A DNA stretch of 64,000 bases, taken from contig CANMKG010000008.1 of NCBI GenBank assembly GCA_947498505.1, forward strand, positions 62,001 through 126,000. The letters are read 5' to 3'. The notes under the pieces are model-generated. The model was not told where the DNA came from. It was given only the letters and a program-made list of their open reading frames with translations, and did not search any database. The position numbers and the translations under genes are program-made. The DNA is from an uncultured Maribacter sp. Lineage in GTDB: Bacteria > Bacteroidota > Bacteroidia > Flavobacteriales > Flavobacteriaceae. Below, piece after piece: positions 17,146 through 25,387 of the stretch (within the stretch, counting starts at the first letter, position 1; every line of letters begins with the position of its first letter).

Positions 17146-18852
17146 ATGAAAATTTTAAAAGCATCTAGAATTTTGGTATTATCTATATTGGTTCTAGTAA
17201 TTTCATGTAAAGAAGAAACAAAAAATACAAAAGAAATTACGCAGGTTCTACCACAGCCTGATTCAAATAATGGAGATATTTCTTTGCCAGAAAATTTTGG
17301 AGCAATAGTTGTAGATGAAGGTTTAGGTAAGCAGGCAAGACACATAAAGGTTAACGATAATGGAGATATTTATGTTAAAATGCTTACTAAAGTTGATGGC
17401 AATGGCGTTATGGCACTTAGAGATACCAATGGAGATGGCAAAGCTAATATAAAAAAAGGGTTTGGCGATTTTATTGGTACAGGAATGGATATTTATAATG
17501 GATATCTTTATGCTTCATCTACCGTAGCAGTTTACCGGTTTGCTTTAACGAAAAATGAATTACTACCAAATACAAAACCAGAGTTGGTAATATCTGGATT
17601 TCCTGAACAAAATGATCATTCATCAAAACCCTTTACTTTTGATGATAAAGGTAACATTTATGTTACGGTAGGTTCTCCTTCAAATGCATGTCAGACAGAA
17701 GTCCGTAGTCCCGGAAAAAAAGGATTTGATCCTTGTCCGCATAGAGACCTTCAAGCTGGAATTTGGCAGTTTAAAGCTGATAAATTAAATCAAGTTCACG
17801 GTAAAGATGGTAAACGTTACGCAAGTGGTATACGAAACGTTATGGGTTTAGATTGGAATTTTAAAGCAAATAGCCTGTATGTAATGCAGCATGGTCGTGA
17901 TCAACTTCACCAGTTATGGCCAGATTTGTATACAAAAGAACAGAGTGCTGAACTACCTGCTGAAGAGTTTTTACAAGTAAATGAGGGAGACGATTTTGGA
18001 TGGCCATATTGCTATTATGATCAATTTAAAAAGAAAAAAATTCTTGCTCCAGAATATGGTGGAGACTCTGAAAAACAGGGTAGATGTGAAGGGGTAAAAG
18101 CACCTATAATGGCTTTTCCTGGGCATTTAGCACCAAATGACCTTTTGTTTTATGCAGGAGACCAATTTCCTAAAAAGTATAAAAATGGAGCTTTTATCGT
18201 GTTTCATGGTTCTTGGAATAGATCGCCTCTTCCTCAAAAGGGATATTTTGTTGCTTTTGTACCAATGAAAGATGGAAAACCTTCTGGAGAATGGGAGATT
18301 TTTGCAGATAATTTTGCAGGCTTAGAAGAAGTAAAGAACCCTGGTGATGCTATAAACAGACCAATGGGACTAGCAGAAGGACCTGATGGTTCTCTATATA
18401 TAACATCGTCCGTAACTGGTAAAATATGGAGAGTAATGTACTATGGTGAAAACTCTAATATTAAACAAACAGTTATATCCTACCAAGATGATGCAAATGA
18501 GAAAAGTAGTAAAACAATAGATAATTCGAACGGAAAAAAAGTTTACGATACATATTGTTTAGCATGTCATCAAGCAGATGGTAAAGGAGTTATTGGATTA
18601 AATCCTCCGTTAACGGATGCAGATTGGATTGGTGGAGACAAAAATAAACTTATTGGGGTAATATTAAATGGATTGGCAGGAGCAGAAGTTAATGGTGAAA
18701 AGTATAGAAACGTTATGGCTTCTCATAAGTTTTTATCTGATGAAGATATTGCAGACGTGTTAACTTATGTTCGTTCTAATTTTGGTAATGATTACGGAAA
18801 AATAACCGCTTCGGAAGTAAAAGAACTTAGAGGGACTTCAGGAAAAGAATAA
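17146..18852 (+). CDS. PQQ-type sorbosone/glucose dehydrogenase-like lipoprotein fused to cytochrome c
   Basis: 568 residues. There is a lipoprotein signal with C21 (VISCKEE), then a six-bladed propeller of the glucose/sorbosone dehydrogenase (GSDH) type at about 45-440 (ARHIKVNDNGDIYVK, YASGIRNVMGLDW, MQHGRDQLHQLWP, INRPMGLAEGPDGSLY). A C-terminal class I cytochrome c domain carries the haem site C471-L-A-C474-H475. The usual methionine ligand may be the M in NVMASHKFL. It would oxidise a sugar or alcohol in the periplasm and hand electrons to the fused cytochrome. The substrate is unknown, and PQQ supply genes are not visible here. Confidence 0.85.
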   Translation: MKILKASRILVLSILVLVISCKEETKNTKEITQVLPQPDSNNGDISLPENFGAIVVDEGLGKQARHIKVNDNGDIYVKMLTKVDGNGVMALRDTNGDGKANIKKGFGDFIGTGMDIYNGYLYASSTVAVYRFALTKNELLPNTKPELVISGFPEQNDHSSKPFTFDDKGNIYVTVGSPSNACQTEVRSPGKKGFDPCPHRDLQAGIWQFKADKLNQVHGKDGKRYASGIRNVMGLDWNFKANSLYVMQHGRDQLHQLWPDLYTKEQSAELPAEEFLQVNEGDDFGWPYCYYDQFKKKKILAPEYGGDSEKQGRCEGVKAPIMAFPGHLAPNDLLFYAGDQFPKKYKNGAFIVFHGSWNRSPLPQKGYFVAFVPMKDGKPSGEWEIFADNFAGLEEVKNPGDAINRPMGLAEGPDGSLYITSSVTGKIWRVMYYGENSNIKQTVISYQDDANEKSSKTIDNSNGKKVYDTYCLACHQADGKGVIGLNPPLTDADWIGGDKNKLIGVILNGLAGAEVNGEKYRNVMASHKFLSDEDIADVLTYVRSNFGNDYGKITASEVKELRGTSGKE

Positions 18853-19221
18853 ACATTTTGTTTTTTCTACATTATATATAAGCGTAAAATAATTACTGAG
18901 AATCGTTGTAAAATTATTCACAAATACATCAATTGTAGGGTGATTAGTTACTTTGTGGTTATGTTTTAATAAACTTTACCACATTATGATAAATTACTTT
19001 AATGAGCTAAAATCTAAGATTGTTTTAAGCGCTATATGTATGCTTAACTTATCCAAGTTTTTGCACATATCTATTGATAAAAGCTTTTTTGGATGGTTGG
19101 GTTAAATCAACACGAAAATTAATTCTTAATAGATTTTCTGCTAAATAGCCCTCATCAAGAATACAGTAGTTTAAAAATCGAATTACTAACCTTCAATTTC
19201 AACTACTAAGTACTAATTATT
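18853..19221 (+). other. Non-coding gap (369 nt), nothing recognised
   Basis: AT-rich, with stops in all frames. A weak inverted repeat (TGTGGT at 18954, ACCACA at 18978) is present without a T-run. I see no RNA gene, repeat element or clear promoter. Confidence 0.5.
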
Positions 19222-20190
19222 ATGATATTGAAAATGAAGGATTATATGAGGTTAGCTAATTTAGACGAATTGAGATGGAAATCAGTTTTTTTGTTAATCA
19301 TGTTTTGTATGATTAGTTGCAATAAAACCTGTTCACAATCAATTGCCAAAAATAAGATTTCATCCAATTTGGAATTGCTTAAGAGCGTAAAAAGATATTG
19401 TGAAGCAGAATTTAGAATGAACATCTCTAAATCATTCTATACTGATTATTCAAATAGTGAAAAGCCAAATTATTATCTATTTGTATCTCAAAAGGATACT
19501 TTAGCTAGTGTTTTCAAAAAACAGACATTCAGATCGTTTGGTCAAGATTTTGGTAAAGCGAATACTGAAAAAAAAGTATATGATGAAAAGGGCTATTCAA
19601 CACATTTATATGAAACCTTTGGGACTGCATATACAAGACTTTCTAAACAACTTTTACAGTATTCTCAAGAGAGCATATCGTTCATAGCTTTTCATGAAGC
19701 GACACATCAACACATTCGTGGAAACAAAAAGTACATTCCATATGTAATTCAAGAGGCTGTGTGCGACTTAATAGGTAATTACGGAACCTTGGCTTTTTTC
19801 GAAGATAATAATAAACTAAAAACTCGAAGTGCTAAAAAACAGATTAGGCAAATTGAAGATATAGCTCTTGAAATTAACAAAATAATCCATGCTGTTCAAC
19901 ATGAAGAAATTATTGATTATTCATTTCTGAATAAAAAACTAAGAATGTTGAAAAGGAATAAACACAAGTTTAAAATTGATAGGTATGATTATGAAATAAA
20001 TAACGCATATTTATTAAGAAACAGAAACTATACTCTTTATTATTTTAAATTAAAGAAGTTACTTATGTTAATGAACAACATTGAAAAATTTCTAGAATTT
20101 ATATGTGGACTGCCGACAGAAGAATCAGATGGACTTATAATCATTGATACGAAAATCAATTCATTGAAAAGTCAATCAAGGAAAAATTAA
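19222..20190 (+). CDS. Putative HExxH zinc protease-like lipoprotein of unknown family
   Basis: 322 residues, not assigned to a family. The N-terminus has a hydrophobic stretch ending in a possible lipobox (FCMISCNKTCSQ). The centre holds H158-E-A-T-H162 followed by E178 in IQEAVCDLIGNYG. This spacing fits a gluzincin-type zinc site, similar in outline to predicted aminopeptidases of PF10023. The C-terminal third is lysine-rich and helical. The gene lies just outside the left attachment repeat of the integrated element, so it is probably chromosomal, but it could be cargo of an older insertion at the same tRNA. Catalysis is inferred from the motif only. Confidence 0.6.
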   Translation: MILKMKDYMRLANLDELRWKSVFLLIMFCMISCNKTCSQSIAKNKISSNLELLKSVKRYCEAEFRMNISKSFYTDYSNSEKPNYYLFVSQKDTLASVFKKQTFRSFGQDFGKANTEKKVYDEKGYSTHLYETFGTAYTRLSKQLLQYSQESISFIAFHEATHQHIRGNKKYIPYVIQEAVCDLIGNYGTLAFFEDNNKLKTRSAKKQIRQIEDIALEINKIIHAVQHEEIIDYSFLNKKLRMLKRNKHKFKIDRYDYEINNAYLLRNRNYTLYYFKLKKLLMLMNNIEKFLEFICGLPTEESDGLIIIDTKINSLKSQSRKN

Positions 20191-20284
20191 GAATCGTAAA
20201 AATACGAAGATTGTAGCCTAATCCTTTTAGGTGAGGATGAAGGTTTTCTTGTTTTTGAAGGCTTCAAATGTTGTACGTAGGAAT

Positions 20285-20313
20285 AAAAAAAGGGCCTCAA
20301 TCTCTTGAACCCC
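20285..20313 (-). terminator. Former terminator of the initiator tRNA
   Basis: On the minus strand, GGGGTTCAA pairs with TTGAGGCCC (one mismatch, one G-T pair) around GAGA, followed by seven Ts. It lies just 3' of the left tRNA fragment. It was probably the original terminator of the tRNA-fMet gene before integration moved it 16 kb away. Confidence 0.65.
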
Positions 20314-20323
20314 TTGTCTTTAT

Positions 20324-20369
20324 TAGTAGCGGGAACTGGACTCGAACCAGTGACCTTCGGGTTATGAGC
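20324..20369 (-). repeat. Left attachment repeat: 3' fragment of tRNA-fMet
   Basis: 46 bp identical to 36326-36371. It covers the tRNA from the anticodon region through the T-arm and acceptor 3' side. The homology stops right after the anticodon loop (GGGTTATGAGC, then ATTTT instead of CCGAC). The fragment cannot fold as a tRNA and is the displaced chromosomal 3' end. Confidence 0.92.
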
Positions 20370-20476
20370 ATTTTACCCTCACATATCAAAACAACACAAT
20401 TACACTGAAAATCAATGATTTATACTAACAATAATATTATTTGATATCAAATAATACCATATAAAACCATAAAATG

Positions 20477-20497
20477 TTGTACCTATGTTGTACCCAA
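20477..20497 (+). repeat. Left copy of a 21-bp repeat with two TTGTACC heptamers (possible integrase arm site)
   Basis: Two TTGTACC direct heptamers lie 4 bp apart, and the identical 21-bp sequence recurs at 36261-36281 in the same orientation. Both copies lie inside the element close to its ends, as expected of arm-type binding sites for an integrase or excisionase. The repeat also sits immediately upstream of the integrase start, so it could control that gene. Confidence 0.6.
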
Positions 20498-20529
20498 AAT
20501 TTGTATCTTTACAATCTAAAGATTTTGGT

Positions 20530-21735
20530 ATGGCAACGGTAAGGGCGGTTTTAAGGAAAAAAAAGAACAAAGCAGGTCTATGTCCTATTGCAATTCGTAT
20601 TACAAAAGACAGAAAAAGTACATTCGTAAGCACGGGTCAATACGTCAATGAAAAATATTGGGATGATAGAAATAGAGCGGTTAGAAAATCACACCCTAAC
20701 AGTAATGCTATAAATAACTATATCTTAAGCAAGGTGGCGGAAGCCAACCGTAAAACACTTGAAGCCGAAATGAAAACCGAATATCAAACGGTTTCTGAAA
20801 TTCGCAATAATGTGATTGTTAAAAAGGAATTGGATTTCTTTGCTGTAGCTAATATTCATCTTGAAAATCTAAAAGGTAGAAACAAACATCATCAATATGA
20901 CACCGAGGTTGGTCGTTTAAAAAAGTTTAAAGCGTTTTTAAGACAAGACGAACTTTCGTTCAGTAAATTAACGCCTTCCTTGCTTAAGCGCTTTGAAGGG
21001 TATCTCTTAGAAAATCAGAAACGTTCACCAAGAACTGCGGTTAATTATTTAATCTTGATTAGGACAATCTACAATCTCGCTATTTCCGAATCCATAGTTG
21101 ACAGAGGTCGCTATCCATTTGGAAAAGGTAAAGTGACCATTCGCATTCCTGAATCTCAAAAAATAGGATTGAATAAAGAAGAAATTCAGAAGCTTGAAGC
21201 TGCCAATAATCTTTCGGAAGCACAACAGAATGCCGTTGATGTTTGGCTCATTAGTTTCTATTTTGCAGGTATTCGAATTGGGGATATCTTACAATTAAAA
21301 TGGTCGGATTTGGTCGATGGCCGCTTACTTTACAGAATGGATAAGAACAGTAAGCTTGTTTCTCTAAAAGTTCCGGAAAAAGCCAAAAAAATATTTGCTA
21401 TCTATCGAAAAATACAGACATCAAACAACCTTGTATTCCCTTACCTCGAACATACCAATTTGAAGAATACTGAAGAAGTTTCAGTAAGAACACAATCTGT
21501 AACAAGAAACCTGAACAGAGCACTAAAGCGAGTAGCAAAACATTTAGACATCAAAAAGAATATGAGTATGCATATTGCCCGACATAGTTTCGGAAATATT
21601 TCAGGGGATAAAATTCCTATTCAAATGCTACAAAAACTATATAGACACTCTTCAGTAACAACAACTATAAGATACCAAGCGAACTTTATTCATAAAGATA
21701 CTGATACAGCTTTAGATAGTGTTATTAATTTCTGA
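20530..21735 (+). CDS. Tyrosine recombinase (site-specific integrase)
   Basis: Catalyses integration and excision of the element at the tRNA-fMet end. I choose the ATG at 20530 (MATVRAVLRKKKNKAG), which starts the standard Bacteroidetes arm-binding domain; an ATG at 20485 lies inside the 21-bp repeat. The 401 residues comprise an arm-DNA-binding domain at about 1-90, a SAM-like core-binding domain at about 100-200, and a catalytic domain with R249 (GIRIGD), H348 and R351 (HIARHSFGN), H373 (LYRHSS) and nucleophile Y382 (TTIRYQANF). All catalytic residues are present, so it should be active. Confidence 0.93.
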   Translation: MATVRAVLRKKKNKAGLCPIAIRITKDRKSTFVSTGQYVNEKYWDDRNRAVRKSHPNSNAINNYILSKVAEANRKTLEAEMKTEYQTVSEIRNNVIVKKELDFFAVANIHLENLKGRNKHHQYDTEVGRLKKFKAFLRQDELSFSKLTPSLLKRFEGYLLENQKRSPRTAVNYLILIRTIYNLAISESIVDRGRYPFGKGKVTIRIPESQKIGLNKEEIQKLEAANNLSEAQQNAVDVWLISFYFAGIRIGDILQLKWSDLVDGRLLYRMDKNSKLVSLKVPEKAKKIFAIYRKIQTSNNLVFPYLEHTNLKNTEEVSVRTQSVTRNLNRALKRVAKHLDIKKNMSMHIARHSFGNISGDKIPIQMLQKLYRHSSVTTTIRYQANFIHKDTDTALDSVINF

Positions 21736-21756
21736 CTTGATTTTTACAAGTCATTA

Positions 21757-22416
21757 TCAGTAGTCTATATCCTCTTTACTTTTTAATTTATTTACATAGC
21801 CAGAAATTGGACTTGTCATTTTCGGTTCTTCCAATTTAAAATCGTTTTTCACAAAAACCTTTGCAATGATTTGCCAGTTATCTGTTTTCCATTTTTTCGA
21901 CTTAATATAAGTGTGAAATTTTAGGGCTTCTATCTCTGGCCAATTATTTTTCTTGAAAAATAAAGTGACTTCATTTTCATTAAAAACAACCTTAGGCTGT
22001 TTATTTAAGTTTTCTTTTGTTTTATATTTATTAGAAGATACCAAATTTTGGCTGGGTTCTGGGACGTGGTTGTCCAAATTCTGGACTTTCAGTGTGCTAT
22101 AGGTTGTACCACTTTTGGAACAAGCTCTGGTCATCTTAATTTTAGAACCTCTTGATGGATGATATGATGGATAATATGTAAGATATCCCCAAGCATCTAA
22201 ATTTTGCAAATGATTATGATAAGTCGTTTTTGATTTTATTTTTGCTCGTTCCATTATTAGCTCACGATTAATGGTTAAGGTCTTTTTGAAAAACTTTCGA
22301 TTCCATAACTGAAAAAATGCCAGATACAAGGTGATATGCCCTTGCCTAATACGCTCATCGTTATTGAATATTTCCAAGACAGTATTAAGGTGCGAGATGT
22401 AATTTACCTTTTCCAT
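21757..22416 (-). CDS. Winged-helix-like protein of the mobile element (possible replication or regulatory protein)
   Basis: 219 residues. The N-terminal half (about 15-95) reads like a helix-turn-helix domain of the type found in plasmid or element replication and regulatory proteins (RELIMERAKIKSKTTYHNHLQNLDAWGYLTYY). A polar linker follows, then a C-terminal part (NNWPEIEALKFHTYIKSKKWKTDNWQ) resembling the tail of DnaD-like proteins. It starts 5 nt after the end of the mobilization-type gene, so the two form an operon. The function is inferred from fold impression and neighbours. Confidence 0.55.
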   Translation of the reverse strand: MEKVNYISHLNTVLEIFNNDERIRQGHITLYLAFFQLWNRKFFKKTLTINRELIMERAKIKSKTTYHNHLQNLDAWGYLTYYPSYHPSRGSKIKMTRACSKSGTTYSTLKVQNLDNHVPEPSQNLVSSNKYKTKENLNKQPKVVFNENEVTLFFKKNNWPEIEALKFHTYIKSKKWKTDNWQIIAKVFVKNDFKLEEPKMTSPISGYVNKLKSKEDIDY

Positions 22417-22421
22417 CAGTT

Positions 22422-22856
22422 TTAACTTTTAGACTTTTCAACTGCGCTTACACGAGAATTATCTGAAAATTTTTTGCCTGGGTTCTCTTTTTCAAAAACC
22501 AATCTTTTCTTTTCAACCATTAGCGGTTTTTCATCTTTAGGCTCTGCTTGCTCAAAAAGAGATTGCAGCATCGCCACAGTCGGTTTGGTTTGATTCTTTT
22601 CAATATCTTTCATTATGGCAATCATTCCATTCATTCGCTTCTTGATGAGTAATGAAATTCGTTTTTCTAATGTTTCCATATTTGGTCCCATAGACTCTTG
22701 TGGCGAAATACCGTTTTCCTCAAAAAAATCGAGCATCATAAGTAATGTCATCGATTGTGATTTAGACATTTTCTTGCAAAATTTCCGAAACCTGTCTGCT
22801 ACCGCAGCCTTAATCCCTAGCTTCTCAAATCGCTCTTTTTTAAATTCTTTATCCAT
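22422..22856 (-). CDS. BfmA/BtgA-like mobilization accessory protein
   Basis: 144 residues, basic, opening with an N-terminal segment that looks like a ribbon-helix-helix DNA-binding unit (KKERFEKLGIKAAVADRFRKFCKKMSKSQSMTLLMMLDFF). A helical region and a lysine-rich tail follow. In Bacteroidetes mobilizable elements proteins like this normally precede a relaxase gene and act at oriT. No relaxase is encoded here; a 1-kb non-coding stretch lies upstream instead. The family call is from memory of the typical size and sequence. Confidence 0.6.
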   Translation of the reverse strand: MDKEFKKERFEKLGIKAAVADRFRKFCKKMSKSQSMTLLMMLDFFEENGISPQESMGPNMETLEKRISLLIKKRMNGMIAIMKDIEKNQTKPTVAMLQSLFEQAEPKDEKPLMVEKKRLVFEKENPGKKFSDNSRVSAVEKSKS

Positions 22857-23816
22857 TTTTTCTGAAAAAAATTGTTGTTTTTATTAGGCTGCCACGGTTT
22901 TTTCTGAAAAAACGATGCTAAAAAATTAATCTTAAAAACAATCAATCGCTGTCAAGTACGGATTTTACTGGTGTTTTGAAAAAACTGAGTTTCGTGACAT
23001 CGCGCTAGCGTGTTACCCTCTTGCTATACAACCCTTCCATTTTATTTCAGGTTTGCCGTACTTTATATCTAAAGCTAAAAAGCTTTTAAATTAGAATGCT
23101 AACAACTTTATTTTTTAAGAAAATTTACTACACTCTTATCCTATTCTTATAAAGTAGTTTGAAACGTTGCTGTTACTATATTCTGATTACAAGTATGTTA
23201 CGTCAATATTCAAGCCATATTATTTGATGTAGATTGTTGTCAATTAGTTGCCACAATGGCATTCATCCACATACTTATTATATCTTGAGCGTTTTCCTTT
23301 TCTTTTGATATTGAACTCTATATGTTCTTATACTTACAGGGTTTATTTGTGGCAAAATGATACGGATTAGGGCTTAATTCAATTTTATTCACTTACTTCC
23401 CATAGCGCCATCGCCGTTACCTTTTCGGTAACCGACACTAAAATTTTGAGCGAGTAAGAACTTATAAAAGTGAGTAAGCGAACGGTTATGCAGTTCGTCT
23501 CGGGCAGAATTTTAAACTTTGTGTAGAAAAAGGTTGTGATAATCTTTTTGCTTAGCGAACGCTGTCGCTTTTTCTGCGACTGGGTTCAAGATTGTTTTAG
23601 TGAACCTCTTTTCTCGGAATAACGCTTTTCGCGAAATGAAGAGGAATGTGGTGTAACGGTTAGCAATTATCACACAAATTTGGTGCTATGAGCCGATTAG
23701 TCATTCTATTATGTTCATATTTTTATAGTGTTCAGTAACAATGAACAGCAAAAATAATGAGCAATAGAATCTAATAGTGTGCTAAATCGGGTATAATTTA
23801 CATTTCAAACAAAATA
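22857..23816. other. Non-coding kilobase between the mobilization and toxin-antitoxin modules; possible oriT
   Basis: No convincing frame on either strand. The part next to the mobilization gene holds a palindrome CGCTAGCG inside a GTGACATCGCGCTAGCGTG stretch near 22994-23012. The part at 23400-23660 is richer in GC and has several short stem-loops, including GTTACC/GGTAAC near 23416 and CCTCTT/AAGAGG at about 23605-23644. This could be an origin of transfer, a structured RNA, or decayed sequence of a lost relaxase module. Confidence 0.4.
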
Positions 23817-23872
23817 ATATACCCAAAAAGGTATATTTTATGTAAATTTTAATATCTTGCACCCATAAGGGT
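23817..23872 (+). promoter_or_regulatory. Candidate HipB operators upstream of the hip genes
   Basis: A perfect inverted repeat ATATACC-N6-GGTATAT lies at 23817-23836, and a second palindrome ACCC-ATAA-GGGT at 23861-23872 ends 6 bp before the hipB start. A further GGGTATA is near 23789. HipB proteins bind paired half-sites of this general form (TATCC-N8-GGATA in E. coli), so autoregulation of the whole downstream unit is likely. Confidence 0.6.
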
Positions 23873-23878
23873 ATAAAT

Positions 23879-24121
23879 ATGAAAGATTGGAATCGACATA
23901 ACGCTATTTCTGACTTTGTTAGAACACGCAGAAAAGAAAGTAAAATGACACAGTCAGAGCTATCAGACTTGACTGGTGTTGGACTTCGTTTTGTACGCGA
24001 CCTTGAACAAGGAAAACCAAATTTAATGACCGATAAAGTAAATCAAGTATTGCTCTTTTTTGGGCACACGTTAGCACCAACACCAATAAGCGATGAGACA
24101 AGGAGAAATTTGGGTGAATAA
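23879..24121 (+). CDS. hipB: HipB-like XRE-family antitoxin/repressor
   Basis: 80-residue DNA-binding protein with one helix-turn-helix (about 10-65: ISDFVRTRRKESKMTQSELSDLTGVGLRFVRDLEQGKPN). Size and motif match HipB proteins of toxin-antitoxin loci. Its 3' end overlaps the next gene (HipA N-terminal subdomain) by 29 nt, and palindromic operator candidates lie directly upstream. Expected role: repress the operon and help neutralise the kinase. Confidence 0.88.
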   Translation: MKDWNRHNAISDFVRTRRKESKMTQSELSDLTGVGLRFVRDLEQGKPNLMTDKVNQVLLFFGHTLAPTPISDETRRNLGE

Positions 24122-24410
24122 TCAGAAAGCAGGAATGCTTATTGAAAATGACGAAGGGTATCTATTTCAATATGATAAAGCCTATCTGTCCCTGAAGAAT
24201 ACAACACCCGTATCGTTGACATTTCCGTTACAGGAAGAAGCTTTTACATCAGATAATTTATTTCCATTTTTTGATGGTTTAATTCCTGAAGGCTGGTTAC
24301 TCGACATCGCTCAAAAAAACTGGAAACTCAACCCACGAGACCGTATGGGATTATTACTAACCACCTGTCGTGATTGCATAGGTAACATAAGTATTATAGA
24401 AAATGAGTAG
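24093..24410 (+). CDS. hipS: HipS-like protein: free-standing HipA N-terminal subdomain 1
   Basis: 105 residues corresponding to the N-subdomain 1 of HipA (MRQGEIWVNNQKAGMLIENDEGYLFQYDKAY, then PVSLTFPLQEEAFTSDNLFPFFDGLIPEGWLL and DRMGLL). In HipA this is fused to the kinase; here it is a separate gene. It overlaps hipB by 29 nt and the kinase gene by 8 nt. This is the hipB-hipS-hipT layout of the E. coli O127 HipBST system, in which HipS is the antitoxin. The antitoxin role here is inferred by analogy. Confidence 0.85.
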   Translation: MRQGEIWVNNQKAGMLIENDEGYLFQYDKAYLSLKNTTPVSLTFPLQEEAFTSDNLFPFFDGLIPEGWLLDIAQKNWKLNPRDRMGLLLTTCRDCIGNISIIENE

Positions 24411-25356
24411 TTGCTTAGCCTGTCATAAACCATTAGCATTCGGAGATACTCAGTATCATCCTGCTTGCCTTACTGCTTTTTGGAAAAGTGACACACCCGT
24501 ATTACAACTAGATTATGAGGCATCTCAAATAAATGAGCTTGCTGAAGAGAATGTAGCACAACGTATAATTGTTACTGGGGTGCAGCCCAAACTCTCTATA
24601 GGTTTCACGAAAACAGGAACTGAAGAACGTTTAACCATTGTAGGGGCATTAAATGGGAGGTACATTTTGAAGCCTCCGTATACTGAATATCCACAAATGC
24701 CAGAATTAGAAGCATTATGTATGTTGCTAACCCAAGCTTGTGGTATTGAAACCGTTCCGTTTTTATTACTCCCATTAAAAAGTGGAGAGCTAGCATATAT
24801 TACTAGGCGCATAGACCGTAACGCCCAAGGTAAAAAGTTTGCAATGGAAGATGCTTGTCAATTTAATGAACGTATGACAGAGCATAAATACAGAGGGTCA
24901 TATGAACAAATCGCCAAAGGCATCATCGCCTACTCTAAAAACCCCCTAAAAGATGTCGTTCATTTTTATGAGCAAGTAATTGTCTCATTTTTAATTGGCA
25001 ACAACGATATGCACTTAAAGAATTTTTCACTTATAGCAAAAGAGCCTAATACTTATGAACTCACTCCAGCATATGATATGATTGCTGCACAATTATTATT
25101 ACCAGACGATAAAGATGATTTAGCATTAAATCTCAACGGGAAAAAGCGAAAACTGAAACGAAACGATTTCAATCAAGCGATGCGTAAAGCACATATACCT
25201 GAGAAAGCTATCGAAAATCTTTGGAAGCGTATTGAAAAAGGAATGCGTGAATGGCCAGGGTTGATTGACCATAGCTTTCTTTCACAAGAACGAAAAGAGG
25301 ATTTTAAAGAATTAATAAATAACAAAATAACTCGATTGGAGCTGCCTGCAGCCTAA
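24403..25356 (+). CDS. hipT: HipT-like serine/threonine kinase toxin (split HipA C-terminal part)
   Basis: 317-residue HipA-type kinase lacking the N-subdomain 1 supplied by the previous gene. It starts with a putative zinc site C4-x2-C7...H19-x2-C22. The Gly-rich loop is I56-V-T-G-V-Q-P-K63, the ATP lysine is probably in YILKPPY, the catalytic loop has D202 in GNNDMHLKNFSL, and the metal aspartate is D225 in PAYDM. Kinase residues look intact. Known HipA and HipT phosphorylate glutamyl- or tryptophanyl-tRNA synthetase; the target here is unknown. In HipA the loop starts with autophosphorylated S150, which aligns with I56 here. Confidence 0.87.
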   Translation: MSSCLACHKPLAFGDTQYHPACLTAFWKSDTPVLQLDYEASQINELAEENVAQRIIVTGVQPKLSIGFTKTGTEERLTIVGALNGRYILKPPYTEYPQMPELEALCMLLTQACGIETVPFLLLPLKSGELAYITRRIDRNAQGKKFAMEDACQFNERMTEHKYRGSYEQIAKGIIAYSKNPLKDVVHFYEQVIVSFLIGNNDMHLKNFSLIAKEPNTYELTPAYDMIAAQLLLPDDKDDLALNLNGKKRKLKRNDFNQAMRKAHIPEKAIENLWKRIEKGMREWPGLIDHSFLSQERKEDFKELINNKITRLELPAA

Positions 25357-25387
25357 TCAAAGACCAACAATATCTTACAAACACTAA

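Noticed and set aside
20324-20369. A second tRNA gene at the left end of the element
   Set aside because: The match to tRNA-fMet stops after the anticodon loop; the D-arm and 5' acceptor strand are missing, so it is only the attachment-site remnant.
22615-22887. Open frame opposite the mobilization-type gene
   Set aside because: It is the antisense of a convincing gene, has no recognisable motif, and only the other strand shows a credible protein.
23400-23700. Possible CRISPR array or phage-like repeat cluster in the non-coding kilobase
   Set aside because: Short stem-loops occur, but there are no regularly spaced direct repeats with unique spacers.
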